DNA of 64,000 nt from Tetrastigma voinierianum (lineage: Eukaryota; Streptophyta; Magnoliopsida; Vitales; Vitaceae). The translations under genes were made by a program, and so were the position numbers. Below the pieces are notes generated by a model. The model was not told where the DNA came from. It saw only the letters and a program-made list of their open reading frames with translations, and did no database searches. Position 1 is the first letter of the stretch. The number at the start of each line of letters is the position of its first letter. The stretch is taken from contig JAEQBH010000722.1 in assembly GCA_016808115.1 (NCBI GenBank), positions 110,834 through 174,833 on the forward strand, given 5' to 3'. Of this stretch, positions 1 to 11,869 are shown piece by piece.

Positions 1-2019
1 ATATATCTTATACCTCTTTCCCTCTAATATTATAACTAACACTAGATTATTACTAATACCTTTCAGATCCTAAAATCACATTCCTCCCGATCCATCTTCA
101 TCATCTTCAAACTAAAAACCATCATTACAAACTTATACAATTTGAACTGATTTTCCTCCATCATTCCCAACATCAGAGGTTACAATGGAAGAAAATTTTG
201 TGCTGTTGTTTGATAACAGGTTCTTTATTGGATCATTGTTGGTGTGGAGTGATTTATGTTGAAGTTTGAAGATACAAAACTCACTCATTTGAGGGTGAAG
301 GAAGTTGGTACACACCAATAATATTAGGAAAATGTCAAAACACTTTCATGGCTCAAAGAAACTAAGTGTATCAGAATTATTTTAATATCAATGTGCAAAA
401 TCATCAAGGTTTCTATTCTAAGTGCCAGACTACAAAGGGAGTTCACATTTCCCAACTCCTTTATTACCCTTTACCACATGTTGCAAATGACAACTTTGAG
501 AATGAAGTTTTCTAGTTCTTTCTGGATGACAGACTTTGTTTGATGCTTCTAACATCTTAATTTGGTATTTTTTTGTAGGTTATTGGAGTTAATTGAGTTT
601 TTAGCAGGTTATTTGTGATGTAATAAGGACCATAAAATGATCAGCATATCTGGACAATAGAGATAAATGGGACAGCCTTAATGGAGTTATCTCTTTGTAC
701 AGGCGTAATATTAGTCATTGGTTTCTTAAAATCCATGCACGTGGTCACCTAAGTACCCTTGAAAAGCAGTTTTTGCTTGGTTAGAAGAAGGTTTATAGTA
801 TTAAATCCATCTAATTTTGATCTCATGGGTTAGAACGTTATTAATAAACGAGGCGAAATCACAAGTAAAACTTAACCTATTAAATGATATAGGCCATCCT
901 TGGAAGATTGTGCCCTTTCAAAGCTAAAACCTATTAATATGCATATATTCCTCTAGTAGATGTTAATGACCTTAAACCCAAAATTAATTTTATTAAAAAA
1001 AACCCAGTTGAAGCGATAACAACTTCTGTACCAATCATATCTAAATAAGAGAATAAACTCTTATATTTGAAAGAGTGAACATAATTTAGAAATATGTTGA
1101 AGAATAGGGTTTGGAGAATTTATTTTCCATAGGAAAAACGCTCCAAGTGGTGAAATGAGTAAAGTTGAAAATCAAAAAAATAAAAATAAAAAAAAAATGA
1201 AAAATATCAGTGTAAAGAAGCAAAAATCTGATAAAAAGTCAGGAGGAGTGATTAACCTGTGGCCTTCACCTAGAGCAAATAGCCTAAGGGGTGTCTGCAA
1301 CACCTATTTTTAAAGGCAGTTGAATTTGGGAGCTATTACTTTAAGTAACAGCTAGGTAGAAAACTGCAGGGTTTTGAAGCATTCCGCATATCTCTAATAA
1401 TAGTAGTCTTAGAAAAAGGCTTTGTGTTGTTTGTTGAAAGATAAATTTATGAAGGATGATCATGAGTGGAGGATGCACTAAACAGATTTGAGGGTGTTTG
1501 AGGTGTGCTATGCGATGTGGGAATCAGAATGGGTAAGACTGTCAATGAAAATAATATCTTGGGTGAGTTGCTTACAAATGACTACTCCTTCTACCACATA
1601 CCCAACCTTACATTCACAAGCTTAACAAAGACCTACTTGATCTTGAGGTGTGTTTACATTGTTGATGATAAGAACAACAAGCCTATGGAACCTAAATAAA
1701 TTATCTTAGGAGATCAGCGTGCTTACTCTCAATTCTCATAAACTCATCTAGCTTCTGATGTTTGAATGAGGAAGACCTACCTACACACACTAGTGAACCA
1801 TGATCTAAATTTATCTTATGAATTAATTCACTATTAAAATGAATTAATGTCTTGATCATATTTTCTATATATTCATATGAGGAGTGATTATATTGCAGAC
1901 ACATACCACATACCCCATATAAAGCTTGATTGCAAGTTTGGTTAAATAAGAGTGAAATGAACTCTTATTTATGGGACAAGCAACTATTTTCTTTTAACTG
2001 TGAGGACAAGCAAAGCTTC
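1..2019 (+). other. 3' internal remnant of a plus-strand Athila/Tat-like gypsy element
   Basis: No conserved domain is recognisable. The assignment rests on position, directly upstream of a polypurine tract and an LTR-like start. A 64-codon plus-strand frame at 1505-1699 matches nothing I know. The A-rich stretch near 1170-1200 is typical of 3' untranslated parts of such elements. If correct, pol lies to the left of the window. It could equally be unrelated intergenic DNA. Confidence 0.35.
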
Positions 2020-2033
2020 AAGTTGGGGGTGTT
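2020..2033 (+). promoter_or_regulatory. polypurine tract of plus-strand LTR retrotransposon
   Basis: The stretch AAGTTGGGGGTGTTT lies immediately before TGATGAGTGCC. A G-rich tract followed by TGATGAGTGCC is the usual plus-strand priming site and LTR start of Athila-type gypsy elements. The same LTR start occurs in reverse at 8211 and 15481. Confidence 0.55.
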
Positions 2034-3826
2034 TGATGAGTGCCAACTCATATGTTTTGGATTCATTCACATGCTATTTTGTGCATTTTATATCCATATT
2101 CTGTGAAACTCAAAAAATTTCCCTCTAAAACTTGGTTTTTGTGGGATTATTGATAATAGTGATTTGGCAGAAATGACAATATGTTTCAAAGAAGAGTCAT
2201 ACCAAGAGTCTCATTTTACTGGAAAGAATATTTTCTGTACCATATGGAACAACATTGAACAAATTCCCTCATCGTTACTGTCTCTGTTCAGAAAGCACTG
2301 TGAGTACTCTGCATGAATGGATTAAGAAGAGATTATGGCCTGTGAAGTTGGGAAGAAAAGCAGTTCTTGTCAAGCATCTAAGACCAGCTGTGAGCCAAAA
2401 GCATCGTGGGGAAACTTGGTTGCATTCGCTGATTAAACGAAGCTTGCGTGCCGAGACAAAAAATCTTTGCATAAACCTAAAAGAGCCCCGAAAAGTATCT
2501 TTGACTAATTCAACCATTCACCTGGACCATATATACTGAATTTTTTGGTAAAGAGGCCCAAGCGGGAAGGATTGGAGAGCCTCTCTCATGGGGTTTCTCT
2601 CTAGTGCCATTTTCAGGTTTACTGATTTGTTTGATTTTGATGGTTTTAGAGCATGTTTTTTATTTCTAATGATTTAGATAGTCTTTCCGGATGTTAAATT
2701 TATACCCTAACATTGGCGGGTCATAATCCAGTTTTCTCTTCTTGTCTCTTGATTTCTTTCCTGTTTTCTTACTTTGTTTTGATTATGGTGATGATTGGAA
2801 TCCGATGGAACATTAAACACCCTCTAGGACAGGGGATTAATTGTTGAACATTCAGTTGTAGTTTCTCGAGTTATTTGTGATTTATGAATACAGTTTATAT
2901 AATTAGTCTTTGTTCATATAATATTTGTTTTGAATCATAGTAGCATACCGAAAAAGTTTGTATCTGCTCTGATTTCAGGGGGCCTCACGAGTAACACAGA
3001 GATGGAAATTCTAAAGTAAAGAGCGGTAACAGGGGTATGTTAGACTAATATCTTGGAACTAATGAACTCATTACTTTGATAGATCCCTAATTTTACTCAT
3101 GGTGTGAGGAATAAATTGAATGATATTATCAATTTGGTGTCGGTTTCTCCTTAGTCTAATGAAAGGATCTTGATCGTGTAGCAAAAGATCTAGTCGGAGA
3201 TAGAATTTTATTAGATTTGGGGCGAGATGCAATTACATTTGGAGGAGCTTTGTATCCTGTCTATGAGACGAAATTCTTCGATCTAAAAATGGTTGTGAAG
3301 TATTTAAAGAAAAACAATCAAATCTTAAAGAGTGCCAAATTTTACAAGTAGCTATTTAGACCCATTTGTCTAAGGAATATGTTAGATAGTGAAATGTATG
3401 ATGATGTAATATGGAGAAATCCAAGCTATACTACATTGTCTTGGACAAATCTAGCATTCAACTCACAAATGTTGCACTTTCAAGGAAATGCAAGCTTTGT
3501 TTTTGTAAATAATTATCCCATCCTTCATACCTTTAGAATTAAGTAGTTGTTTATTTGGTAATTTTAGGATTAGTTTTAAATCAAGTTTTTTAATATTTAA
3601 TTAATTTATTTTATTTCATCACATTTGATGCTAAATAAGTAGAAGAGCCCTTGTATGTGATTTGATCAAGTTCATTGAAAGCCTCCAATCCTCGTGGGTG
3701 GTATCTCTGGACTCACAGGTCTACTTTATTACTTAGCTATGACCTAGGTAAACACGGAGGAAGGGATTGAGTGGTGATAATACTTTCATTTTAATTTTTG
3801 AGTACTTATTTTCATTTTCCAAATCA
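2034..3826 (+). repeat. probable 3' LTR of Athila-like element, right end tentative
   Basis: It begins TGATGAGTGCC after the polypurine tract. A TATATA-type promoter motif is at about 2527-2533. Near 3700-3750 there is a U5-like passage (TGGTATCTCTGGACTCACAG followed by TTATTACTTAGC) that resembles the LTR ends of this lineage. The right end at 3826 (AAATCA) is a guess, because the partner LTR is outside the window and no target duplication can be tested. Confidence 0.4.
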
Positions 3827-4425
3827 GTTTTGGTGTACCACATTCCTCCCTTGATGTATTTCCACATATACATCGTTTGATCTCCTTAAGTTTTGGTAGC
3901 GGATTGTCGGGATTAGACAACAGATCCTTTGGTAATAGTGTCATAGTTTGTATATTTCCAAATTGATCTTCTTAGTGTGACGTATTCGGTGAGTAACATT
4001 TCAGCTAAGTTGCTTTGATAGCGTTCTTATTTAACTAAAAGTATGACAGCTAATTCTTGAGTCTCGACATTGCTTCTCTCATGCGCTGTGCAGCGATGAA
4101 ATTCAAGGAGTCTGACGTGTTGGCGACATTATAGCCAAAGTGAAACATTGACATCAAAGTCATGACATTTCACCGGTCGACCAAAGATTAAAGTTGCGAC
4201 ATTTTTCTCTTGGAAATTAACAACGTTTTAAACCACGACATGACCGTCGTCGACCCGACATCAATAACTAGGGCATATTTTTAGGGTCTCTCGAAGCCCA
4301 TGATTTCCGCCTCATTTTCAAGGCCCACGATGATTGGTATCTCCTCGTAGAGCGCTTGAGTTAGTGCATAGATTTTGCTCAACCTTTAGAAATTTGGGAA
4401 AGAATCTCCAAAGGAATTTGAATTT

Positions 4426-4467
<42 letters not shown>

Positions 4468-4609
4468 CCTATATATATATATATTTATTTCTTTTTTTAC
4501 TTTGATTTTTGGATTACCCGTTCGTTTTAAGAATTGTGAGTCTTAGTTGAAATTTTGAGTTGTTTTGTAGCGATTATTTCCATTTGTGTTTGAATTCTAA
4601 ATATTACAG
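3827..4609. other. unassigned repeat-like sequence
   Basis: No ORF or RNA is supported. A passage at 4090-4260 is rich in CGACAT-type words and looks LTR-derived, but no partner copy is present. It separates the plus-strand LTR from the truncated end of the minus-strand element. Confidence 0.3.
4431..4484. repeat. compound microsatellite (GT)n(AT)n
   Basis: About 15 GT units at 4431-4460 run into interrupted AT repeats ending near 4484. It lies close to the point where similarity between the two Athila internal copies stops (about 4610). Confidence 0.95.
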
Positions 4610-6996
4610 TTTGGATCGTCATCCCGGGTTCGTGGAGTTGGAAGACATGGAAAGTGATCGTCTCCTTGGACTCTGGTTTGATTTAAATATGCACATTGTG
4701 ATTGAGCTTTTCCGGGTGGCTGAGAGGGTGCAGTATGATGGATTAGTCGTCTTCTTCCATGTCGAGTAATAAAGTGTGGAAGATGAATTTGCTTTTCTGA
4801 GCACATTTCGACTATACCTCGAGGGTGTTAGTGTGACTATCTTGAAGTGTCTGGCCCGATTGTGGTTGATTTGGTTCTCCCGACTTTAGCCTTTAAACGC
4901 AGTGGCATCAGTTGATGTAACCCAGTCACATGTTCTCGATGGGTCTATGAAACGGTATATGATTACGGGATCCGAGTTTTGGAGGCTTAACTTTTTAACG
5001 GGGATGTGCTGCATTTTCTCAGTTAAATGATGGTCCCATACTCTTCAATTTCTTCACTTGCAGATCTTTCATAGTTCCATGGCAGCATATTCTGTGGCTG
5101 AAAATGGTATATTAATATGTAGTTTCTTGAAGATCTCAAGAAACTTTGCGAAGCTAACTTCTCCAGTTTGCTCTTCCAACCTCGAAATTACGGGATTGGT
5201 ACGCGAGGTTCTCTGTTTTGCTGTTTAGATTTGTTCCTTCCACAACTTTATTATCTTCAATGACTCTCATATGGGTTTGCTGTCTTACATATCTGACCTT
5301 TGGGATGCTTTGGTCTTGTCTTTATTTTCAGTTCTCTTATCGCGGATGAGAAAGTAGGAAGAGAAACGACTTGATTCAGCGATGTGTGGCCTTTAGTTTT
5401 CCAATTCTCTTCCTCCTTAGGTGATATGTTCTGATATTCTTTCCCTTCTCCTCTAGGTTGCCTGATTGGCAGTAGTGAACCTGCGCCTTCACATCAAGTA
5501 AGCTTGCCATTGTATTTGTGCCTCAAACTCCTTCATTTATGCCTTGATTGTTCATGGGTTCACCCTTTTATATTATCAGTCTCATTCATGAGCGTAGCGG
5601 AATGAGGCATTAGCATCAAATGCTAGAGCTTGCTCTAAATCGGCTTCTTTGGGAGGCGGTTATTAGCCCTAGTTCGATTAAATCTTTGTGCGATTGTTCG
5701 CCACCCATACCCTTAGTTGTTTTGATTATTACGGATTACGATTATTCGCCATCGCATACGGTCGATTAAGTAATTGTTTCCCCATCCACGGTCCTTCTTG
5801 CGTGTTTGATTCTGGCGAACACGGACACATCTTGGGCTTGCTCCATGAAGGATTTCTTTGTTGACATTCCACTACTATCTTTGTCTCGCGGAGATTCTGA
5901 CTCCGTGGAGTGGTCTGAATGGCATGTCTTTGTTCCCTCGCCATCTATTTATTTGTTTAGTCGGTGAAACCATCGTTCGGATTGTTGGGGCTGCGTATGC
6001 ATGCCACCGTGTTCTGAAGTTAGCCTTCTCTAGACGTTTGATTAGTGTTCTGATTGCGACATCTTTCCGACCTCTCTCTGCTGGGTGTGGTTTTCTTGTC
6101 AATGATCTCAATTTGAGGCATCTATCATTGTTCGGGTTGTATTTCTCGACCATTGAAGGTGTGGACTTTATCCATCACGGTTAGTGATGGTGAGGACACT
6201 TCATGATAATTCCTGTGGAACTGTCCCATGCCTGCACTAGGTTCTCCCCCTCTAGTTGATATGGCATGTGATCTCTTGCAGTTGTGCAATTTTGTTGGGT
6301 GGGAAGAACTTGTGGTGAAACTTTTTTGTACGGGGTCGTTTCTAGTAATGGAATGGTGGTGGCGGTGCTGATGCTTGGCTACATCACGGTGAAAAGTGAA
6401 TACTTAGTAGTCTGCAGGGCTTCTTGGTGACTCTAGTTATACTTGATGTGTTCTGAGCTTTGAAGTTAGTCAAAATGCATGTTCGGATTCTCATGGGGTA
6501 GTCCATGGAACGATATGTTACGAAGCACTCACATCTTATGGTGACTTCAATTCAGCAGCGTTGTTTGGCGATGTTCGGTGGTAGTGCGATCATTTTATCT
6601 GAACAAGCTGTTGGTAGTAAAACAAACTCATCCCCAATAGCATGTAAGGATCGATGCAGTTTGTGCCGATAGCTTTGCAGGCAGCGATTGTTACGCTACG
6701 TGGTTAGTTTGTTCAGCGCCCGAAATCTTGTTCTTCGGTGTTTTCCATGACTATTGAAGTTACACTTTGATACGTTCTCTGTTCTCGGCGCAATCATGCG
6801 AAGTCTTTCGCTCGGGATCACCACGAGTGTTGATTAATTCGGTTTCATCGCATGTACTCAACATAGAGCACATGCTGCTGATAACACACAAACTAACAAA
6901 ACCCCATTACCAGCACTTGTAAAAATAACAAAAGTAAAGAAAAAAATTTCAGAATATTATCTATGTGCTCACTTCTCTATATCAATTTAAACCTCT
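4610..6996 (-). pseudogene. gag-region remnant of second Athila-like copy (element B)
   Basis: This segment is a diverged copy of 11,870-14,250. Shared blocks include GGAAGACATGGAAAGTGATC (4640 and 11,890), the block near 6,130 and 13,400, and the PBS-proximal part. Read on the minus strand from the PBS it contains a broken version of the gag passage that is clearer in element A at 13,460-13,816 (around 6,380-6,480 here). Stops and frameshifts prevent any long frame. It ends abruptly near 4610, so the rest of element B is missing. Confidence 0.6.
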
Positions 6997-7013
6997 CCTC
7001 GGCAACGGCGCCA
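6997..7013 (-). promoter_or_regulatory. primer binding site, tRNA-Asp type
   Basis: The minus strand reads TGGCGCCGTTGCCGAGG just inside the LTR edge at 7020. It matches the primer binding site used by Athila-lineage elements, complementary to the 3' end of tRNA-Asp. Its presence next to the LTR shows that a second internal region begins here. Confidence 0.85.
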
Positions 7014-7019
7014 AAAACT

Positions 7020-8211
7020 TGACAGGCCGAAAACGCGGTGTATAAAATGAATGCCTAAGTCTTGTGAAGTACTTGCGTAGCCCAGTAATATAGTGTACTT
7101 GAAATGGGATATCGATCCACGGGAAGAATATTATGATGGAGGATTCTGCTTTGGAGACAATATCTAAATAAAGGATTTTAGAATAAAAATCAAATAAGGA
7201 AACTATAACTAAATTATTGATTCTAGTGAATTAATGGTGTTGGCGCCTAGGGTTAAATCGCCCCCTATCACGTTCAATGGATTACTTTCCTAAAGATAGT
7301 GGTACTTAATACTTGTAATATGTGATTGAGGTGATCTTGTTTCACAGAGATATCTCTCTCGAGGTATATCCGCCTATCTCGTGAATAGAATCAGTATATC
7401 TCTCAGAGCTCAGAGTATTAAAGTGCTTAAATGTTCTAGCGAGTACCACCTTCGGGTTGAATCTATCTCTAATATAGGAATCGACTAAAAGGCTACTCTA
7501 CCCGGTCCGTGACTGCCTTTGCTTTGGACACCTATCTCTCGAATCTCGGATATCAGTGTGCTTATGCTAACATTGGCCATATCATTTATCATATAAGTGG
7601 AAATACAGGTATAAGTAGATATGTGGTAATAACAATTGAATAACACTGAAATATCAAACTTTAATCCATTGTATGTGACGGGGTTTGATGTAACCTACAG
7701 AAAGAAGATCTAGAACATAATGAAAGAAAGGATAAGTGTTTAATAGAGAGAACATTGTTCTAAGATCAAAAATACGAAAAATGAAAATGCGATTTACAAT
7801 TCGGACACTTCACGAAGTCGAGTGTCACTGCTCTCGAAACTGTGCCTCTGTTCGTCAGCATACTCCGATCTCCGTTTAAGACCACTAATTTGCTTTTAAT
7901 GATGAGGAGCGGTCCACACAGTGACGTCGTGTGGCGGCGTCGCTGCGTCAGGTAGTCGGCGACAAGCGGCGTCACGGCGTGGGGGCGTGGCGTGAGGGCG
8001 TCCGCGGCGGGGCGTGCGACGTAACAGTACTTCATCGCGCTTGTTCCCATTTTGCTCAATGCACGCTTCACCGTTCTTCTTCACTACTGTTGCTCCTGCA
8101 TTCACAAAAGACCTCGGCTTCGATATTCTGATCAAAACATAAAATTACTCTAAAATAAACGGGAAAATGTGGCGGCCTTTGGTATAATATGAGTGTTTTA
8201 GGCACTCATCA
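7020..8211 (-). repeat. 3' LTR of element A, also 5' LTR of element B
   Basis: About 1.19 kb. It is homologous over its length to 14,276-15,481, with many small indels. Shared landmarks are the U5 passage with TATCGATCC..GGAA near 7,110, the block ATTGATTCTAGTGAATTAAT near 7,217, the CpG-rich patch near 7,925-8,025, and the terminal inverted word ATGAGTG-TTTTAGG-CACTCAT. It is flanked by a polypurine tract on one side and a PBS on the other, so one LTR serves two internal regions. Confidence 0.8.
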
Positions 8212-8221
8212 CCCCGAGCTT
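8212..8221 (-). promoter_or_regulatory. polypurine tract of element A
   Basis: The minus strand reads AAGCTCGGGG immediately before the LTR start TGATGAGTGCC. This is the plus-strand priming site of the Athila lineage. Confidence 0.7.
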
Positions 8222-9889
8222 AGTTTCTTGCTTGTCTAGCGGTAAAGACCTACAAACGGACCCACACTACCCGACATAATGCCAACTCCACTATCTGATG
8301 TCTTTGTGCTGAAAAACTGGGGATCGTTGGGCGGCTCCATACCTTTGTTTTTCTCAGTATTCCGATAAAGGCATCTGGAATGTTGACACTAGAGTAACCC
8401 GAGTGAGATAGGTGGCCCATTGGTCATCAAATCCATGGTGTTCGATAGCCTTTCCCCGAATCCTATGTGCTTATAGTGAATGACCTCCGGAAGGAGGATA
8501 TGCCTAGGTCCTGACTACCCCCGACTTAAGCTTTCCATTTCGCTGTGGGAAGAAGCTAACTAGGAAAGGATCAAGAGCACCCATTTATTCATGTCCTGCT
8601 TACTTACAGAAATTTCCTACGTACCTAAAACACAATGGAAGAAGACTGAGTGCGAAGTTTTAGTCAGTGTTCTGTAGCGGGGATCCATTGGTGACTCCCC
8701 ACCCCGGTTAGTTAAGGGCACCGGGGCGTCAATTCCTTGAGCTTTCACCGAACACTCAACCAAACTCAAGGTCCTAGGTTCAAATGAATGAAATCCATCA
8801 TACATCCCCATGTGACGGTGAAGTCAATGACTCCGACGAGTTAGCTTTCGAGGCGTGGCTTTGATAGGCCCCTCGGCGTGCGGGATGAATTGGATGATCA
8901 GCTTATTCATATGCATGCTATATCCTGTCATGTTTCTTTTCTTTTCTTTTTTTTTTTCTATTGTTTTATATTTTCTCTTTTTTGGTTGGGGCTCGATGGC
9001 AATCCTCTTTGATTAGGTGTCCACATCCTTTCGAATGGTTCGAATCTCCACTAGGTTGATCGAACTTTGTAGTTAGTTGGCTGCTTATGCATACTGAGAA
9101 AGTCACTAGTGTGTGGGTGTGATAAGGGTTTTAGGCTTGGTTTCTTGACTTTACGGGTTGATTTACTAGCCCTTTTCAACTATTCAATCTAATTACCGAG
9201 CATCAAGCAAATGTATGCAATTGAACAAGTTTATAGTGAACTTCGATCCAACGTGATCCTCTAATTTTCAACATAGCACACATGTATATTATGCAATTAC
9301 TACATACAGAATGTCTAAAATATAATCAAGCAACACGCCAACTCACATATAAATGAAAGTGCGATGTAAAATAAACTAAAAAACAAAACACACTTAATAT
9401 CGGAAAACACTAAGAAATACTACACACTACCCAGAAACTAAAACACAAATAAATAAACACAAAAACATGGTACACTCTTTTGAATCCCTCCCCCGAACAA
9501 AATATCGGTGTCCCCACTTGGCAAGATAAAAAACATAGAGGGTAAGGAACTCCTGAATATCAATGCCGGTGAAATTGGTGGTGGATGGTGAAAGCTTGGT
9601 GTGGTGGAGCTGCGTAGGCTAGCTGCTTCAGCGTAGAATGATGGCACGATTGGCGGGCTGTCCGCATATCAGCGCGCTAGCGCCTCCATGTCTGGGTGCG
9701 GACTGGTGCTCACGGGTCTCATCGAGGAAAGCGTCCGCAGCTCGGTGTTGTGAACGCCGGAGTCTCAGATGCGGTGGGGGGCCCAAGGGAGTGGCTGCCA
9801 GGCTGTTTAGCAGGGAGGTGGTGGGGTGTTTGGGATGGTGGAGGGTGCATTGAGACAGAATGGCAGGTCTCCGGGGGATGTGGGGATCC
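8222..9889 (-). other. 3' untranslated internal region of element A
   Basis: No conserved protein is visible on either strand. It lies between the env-position ORF and the polypurine tract, where Athila elements have a long untranslated stretch. Plus-strand frames here are shadows. Confidence 0.5.
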
Positions 9890-10330
9890 ATAACAGCTTG
9901 TCCCTCATAAAGCTCGTCCTCGTCCGAGGGCTCGTGACCTGAATCGTAGGTCCCCCTCAGGTTGCGGGACACGAGGTGTATAAGCAGGCGAATATAAACT
10001 TTATAGGGTGGAGCCAAGTGTCTGATTGTAGAATCGAAGGCACCCGGCTTGTTGCAGCCAAATATCGAGAAAAGAGGTGTCGGGTTCATTTCGCATCGGT
10101 TATGGAGGATGGCATCTCATAACTTGCCTACATCGAATGGTATATCTTGGATAATGGCGAGATTAAGCCGAGGCATTTGGCGGTCACCTCACACATTAAA
10201 GTCGATGGATAAGGCAGTGATGAAATAGTGCCAAACCTTGGGAATGTAGGCAAATCGCGGCCTTAGAGTGTCGCATGGCCCTTGCTGTTGATCCTCAGCT
10301 CCTGCGGCCTTTGGTGTCACCGAATGACCT
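9890..10330 (-). pseudogene. Athila env-position ORF / plant transposon-protein-like fragment
   Basis: Read on the minus strand, an almost open frame gives PRFAYIPKVWHYFITALSID, then LNLAIIQDIPFDVGKL, then a GCNKPGAFDSTIRHLAPPYK passage, ending in an acidic tail around EPSDEDELYEG. The pattern of a W-H-x-F-I block followed by a DVGKxI block is typical of the ORF that Athila-group elements encode downstream of pol (Athila ORF-1 / 'putative plant transposon protein' type). At least two in-frame stops occur (near 10,192 and 10,115). Its function is not established even in intact elements. Confidence 0.55.
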
Positions 10331-11099
10331 CATGGTAGTGGCAGGATGCTCGCGGAGCTTATCAAAGGGTCCCGGTGGGACATATTACAGAAGCCGCCGA
10401 AGCTATTGATCGACTCGCATGCGAAGTCGACCAATACACCTCGCCTGCGACGAGTTATGGGCGAGTTATTGTCGTCGCGCCCACTCACGCTCATGTACAT
10501 TGGGCGAGGGATTGGCATAAAGCTACGCCATCCCTTATTCGCAATTATCTTCTTGAAGAAATCTCAGCCGGGGTGATGAAACCATCTCATGATGAAGGAA
10601 CAATTTTGCAAATGATGCCAGCCGTCGTGACACTCGCATTTACAGTCTCGGAGCATCAATGACGTGGTCGGGTCACCATTTGGTAGGCGCTCGGCAACGA
10701 CGACTTACGCTCGCGCGACATGCTAACCTGAACCAAGAAGAAAAATCAAACGCACAATGTGCACCACCATGTAATAACTGTCTAGGATTCCACTGAGAGC
10801 CTAAATCGCTCGAAGATCCTAAGGAATTCGACCCCAAAATGGGGGCTGCAATACCTGCAGACTGGCGAAAGCAACCGTGAACCCTAAGCTACGTACCCAA
10901 GCTAGAACGGGCCTGCGTAGTGGGGATGCCCTGACCCAAGCGACCCGATAGGGGTGACTACAGGTGGTCGTGGCGATGGTGGTCTAGGCCGGTGTGATGA
11001 GGAAACTTTCGGAAACGGTCTCCGGTGAAAGAGGCTATGCGGGCGCTAGGGTTTCAAGTATTAAAGGCGTGCGGTGAAGGTGGAAGTGAACCATTCTTG

Positions 11100-11390
11100 A
11101 TTCAAAAGCGAGGAATGACCCGCATTGCGGCGTGCGGGATCCGTCGGCGGCGTGCGGGTTCACGTCAGCGGCGTGGCGGAGGACAAGACCAAATGGCGTC
11201 GCGACGTCTCGGGACCGCCGCTCCCTGTGGCGTGCTTGAATCAAATGACCGATGGCGTCGCGGCGTGAGAATTCACCGTAGCGGCGTGTGGCTTCAAAAT
11301 GGCGTCGCGGCGTGAAATCACGTCACGGCGTGACGGAAGAACGAATGGCGGTGGCGGTGGAAAATCTGCGTCGCGACGTGAAAGGGCTCC
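11100..11390. repeat. CpG-dense short-motif repeat, GGCGTCGCGGCGTG type
   Basis: Irregular repetition of words such as GGCGTCGCGGCGTG, CGTCACGGCGTGA and GGCGGCGTGCGG. The same words form patches inside both LTRs (7,925-8,025 and 15,150-15,300). The patch stands out from the surrounding AT-rich DNA. Confidence 0.75.
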
Positions 11391-11600
11391 CGGTTTATCC
11401 TCACACCCGATTTTTCGAGAACTCTCCACTTGTAAACTTCCCTTTTGGACTTTGAACACTCTGCAAGCCTCGTACCTACACTGCCGGCTCCTGAAAATTA
11501 AACCAACAAGCAGAAACACTGATCATGAATGCAGCTAGAAATCGAAAATTTCTGAAAACAACAAGAGAACTGAAAACTTAAAAACAAAGTTTTAGAAAAA

Positions 11601-11640
11601 CTTGGGTTGCCTCTAAAGCCCAGCTGTATTTAATGTCGTT
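11601..11640 (-). other. conserved Athila post-pol motif
   Basis: The minus strand reads AACGACATTAAATACAGC then GCTTTAGAGGCAACCCAAG. A block of the form ACATTAAA..GCGCT..GGGAGGCAACCCAA follows the end of pol in many Athila-group elements. Its role is unknown. It fixes the element's orientation and shows that sequence downstream of pol is retained although pol is not. Confidence 0.6.
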
Positions 11641-11869
11641 GGCTCAGCGTATTAAAAACTCAATGTGCTCATGAATGGAAGGAATGAAATCTTATAAATC
11701 CCCTATAATGCTCACACCCTATGTTCAAGGTGGATGAAATATTCTTATTCTTCTTGCTTTCTTCTACGGTGTCTTTACGTACGGAGTCATATGACTATCA
11801 CACGAAGTTTTAATAATCTTCCAAACTCTACGTGTAATGAAGTTGCGAGATATAGCCATTTGGATGTCA

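Noticed and set aside
2255..2539. 94-codon plus-strand frame within the first LTR.
   Set aside because: It lies wholly in the probable LTR, overlaps an opposite-strand frame of similar length, and matches no family.
8705..8750. GGGGCGTCAATTCCTTGAGC resembles the universal 16S/18S rRNA site (CCGTCAATTC..).
   Set aside because: Similarity stops after about 15 bases; flanking sequence does not match plastid 16S or nuclear 18S rRNA.
9638..9893. Plus-strand GC-rich frames of 65-71 codons.
   Set aside because: They are shadows of the minus-strand Athila internal sequence in a locally GC-rich patch.
10346..10662. Plus-strand frames of 76 and 95 codons.
   Set aside because: They lie antisense to the env-position ORF of the minus-strand Athila element and have no recognisable domain.
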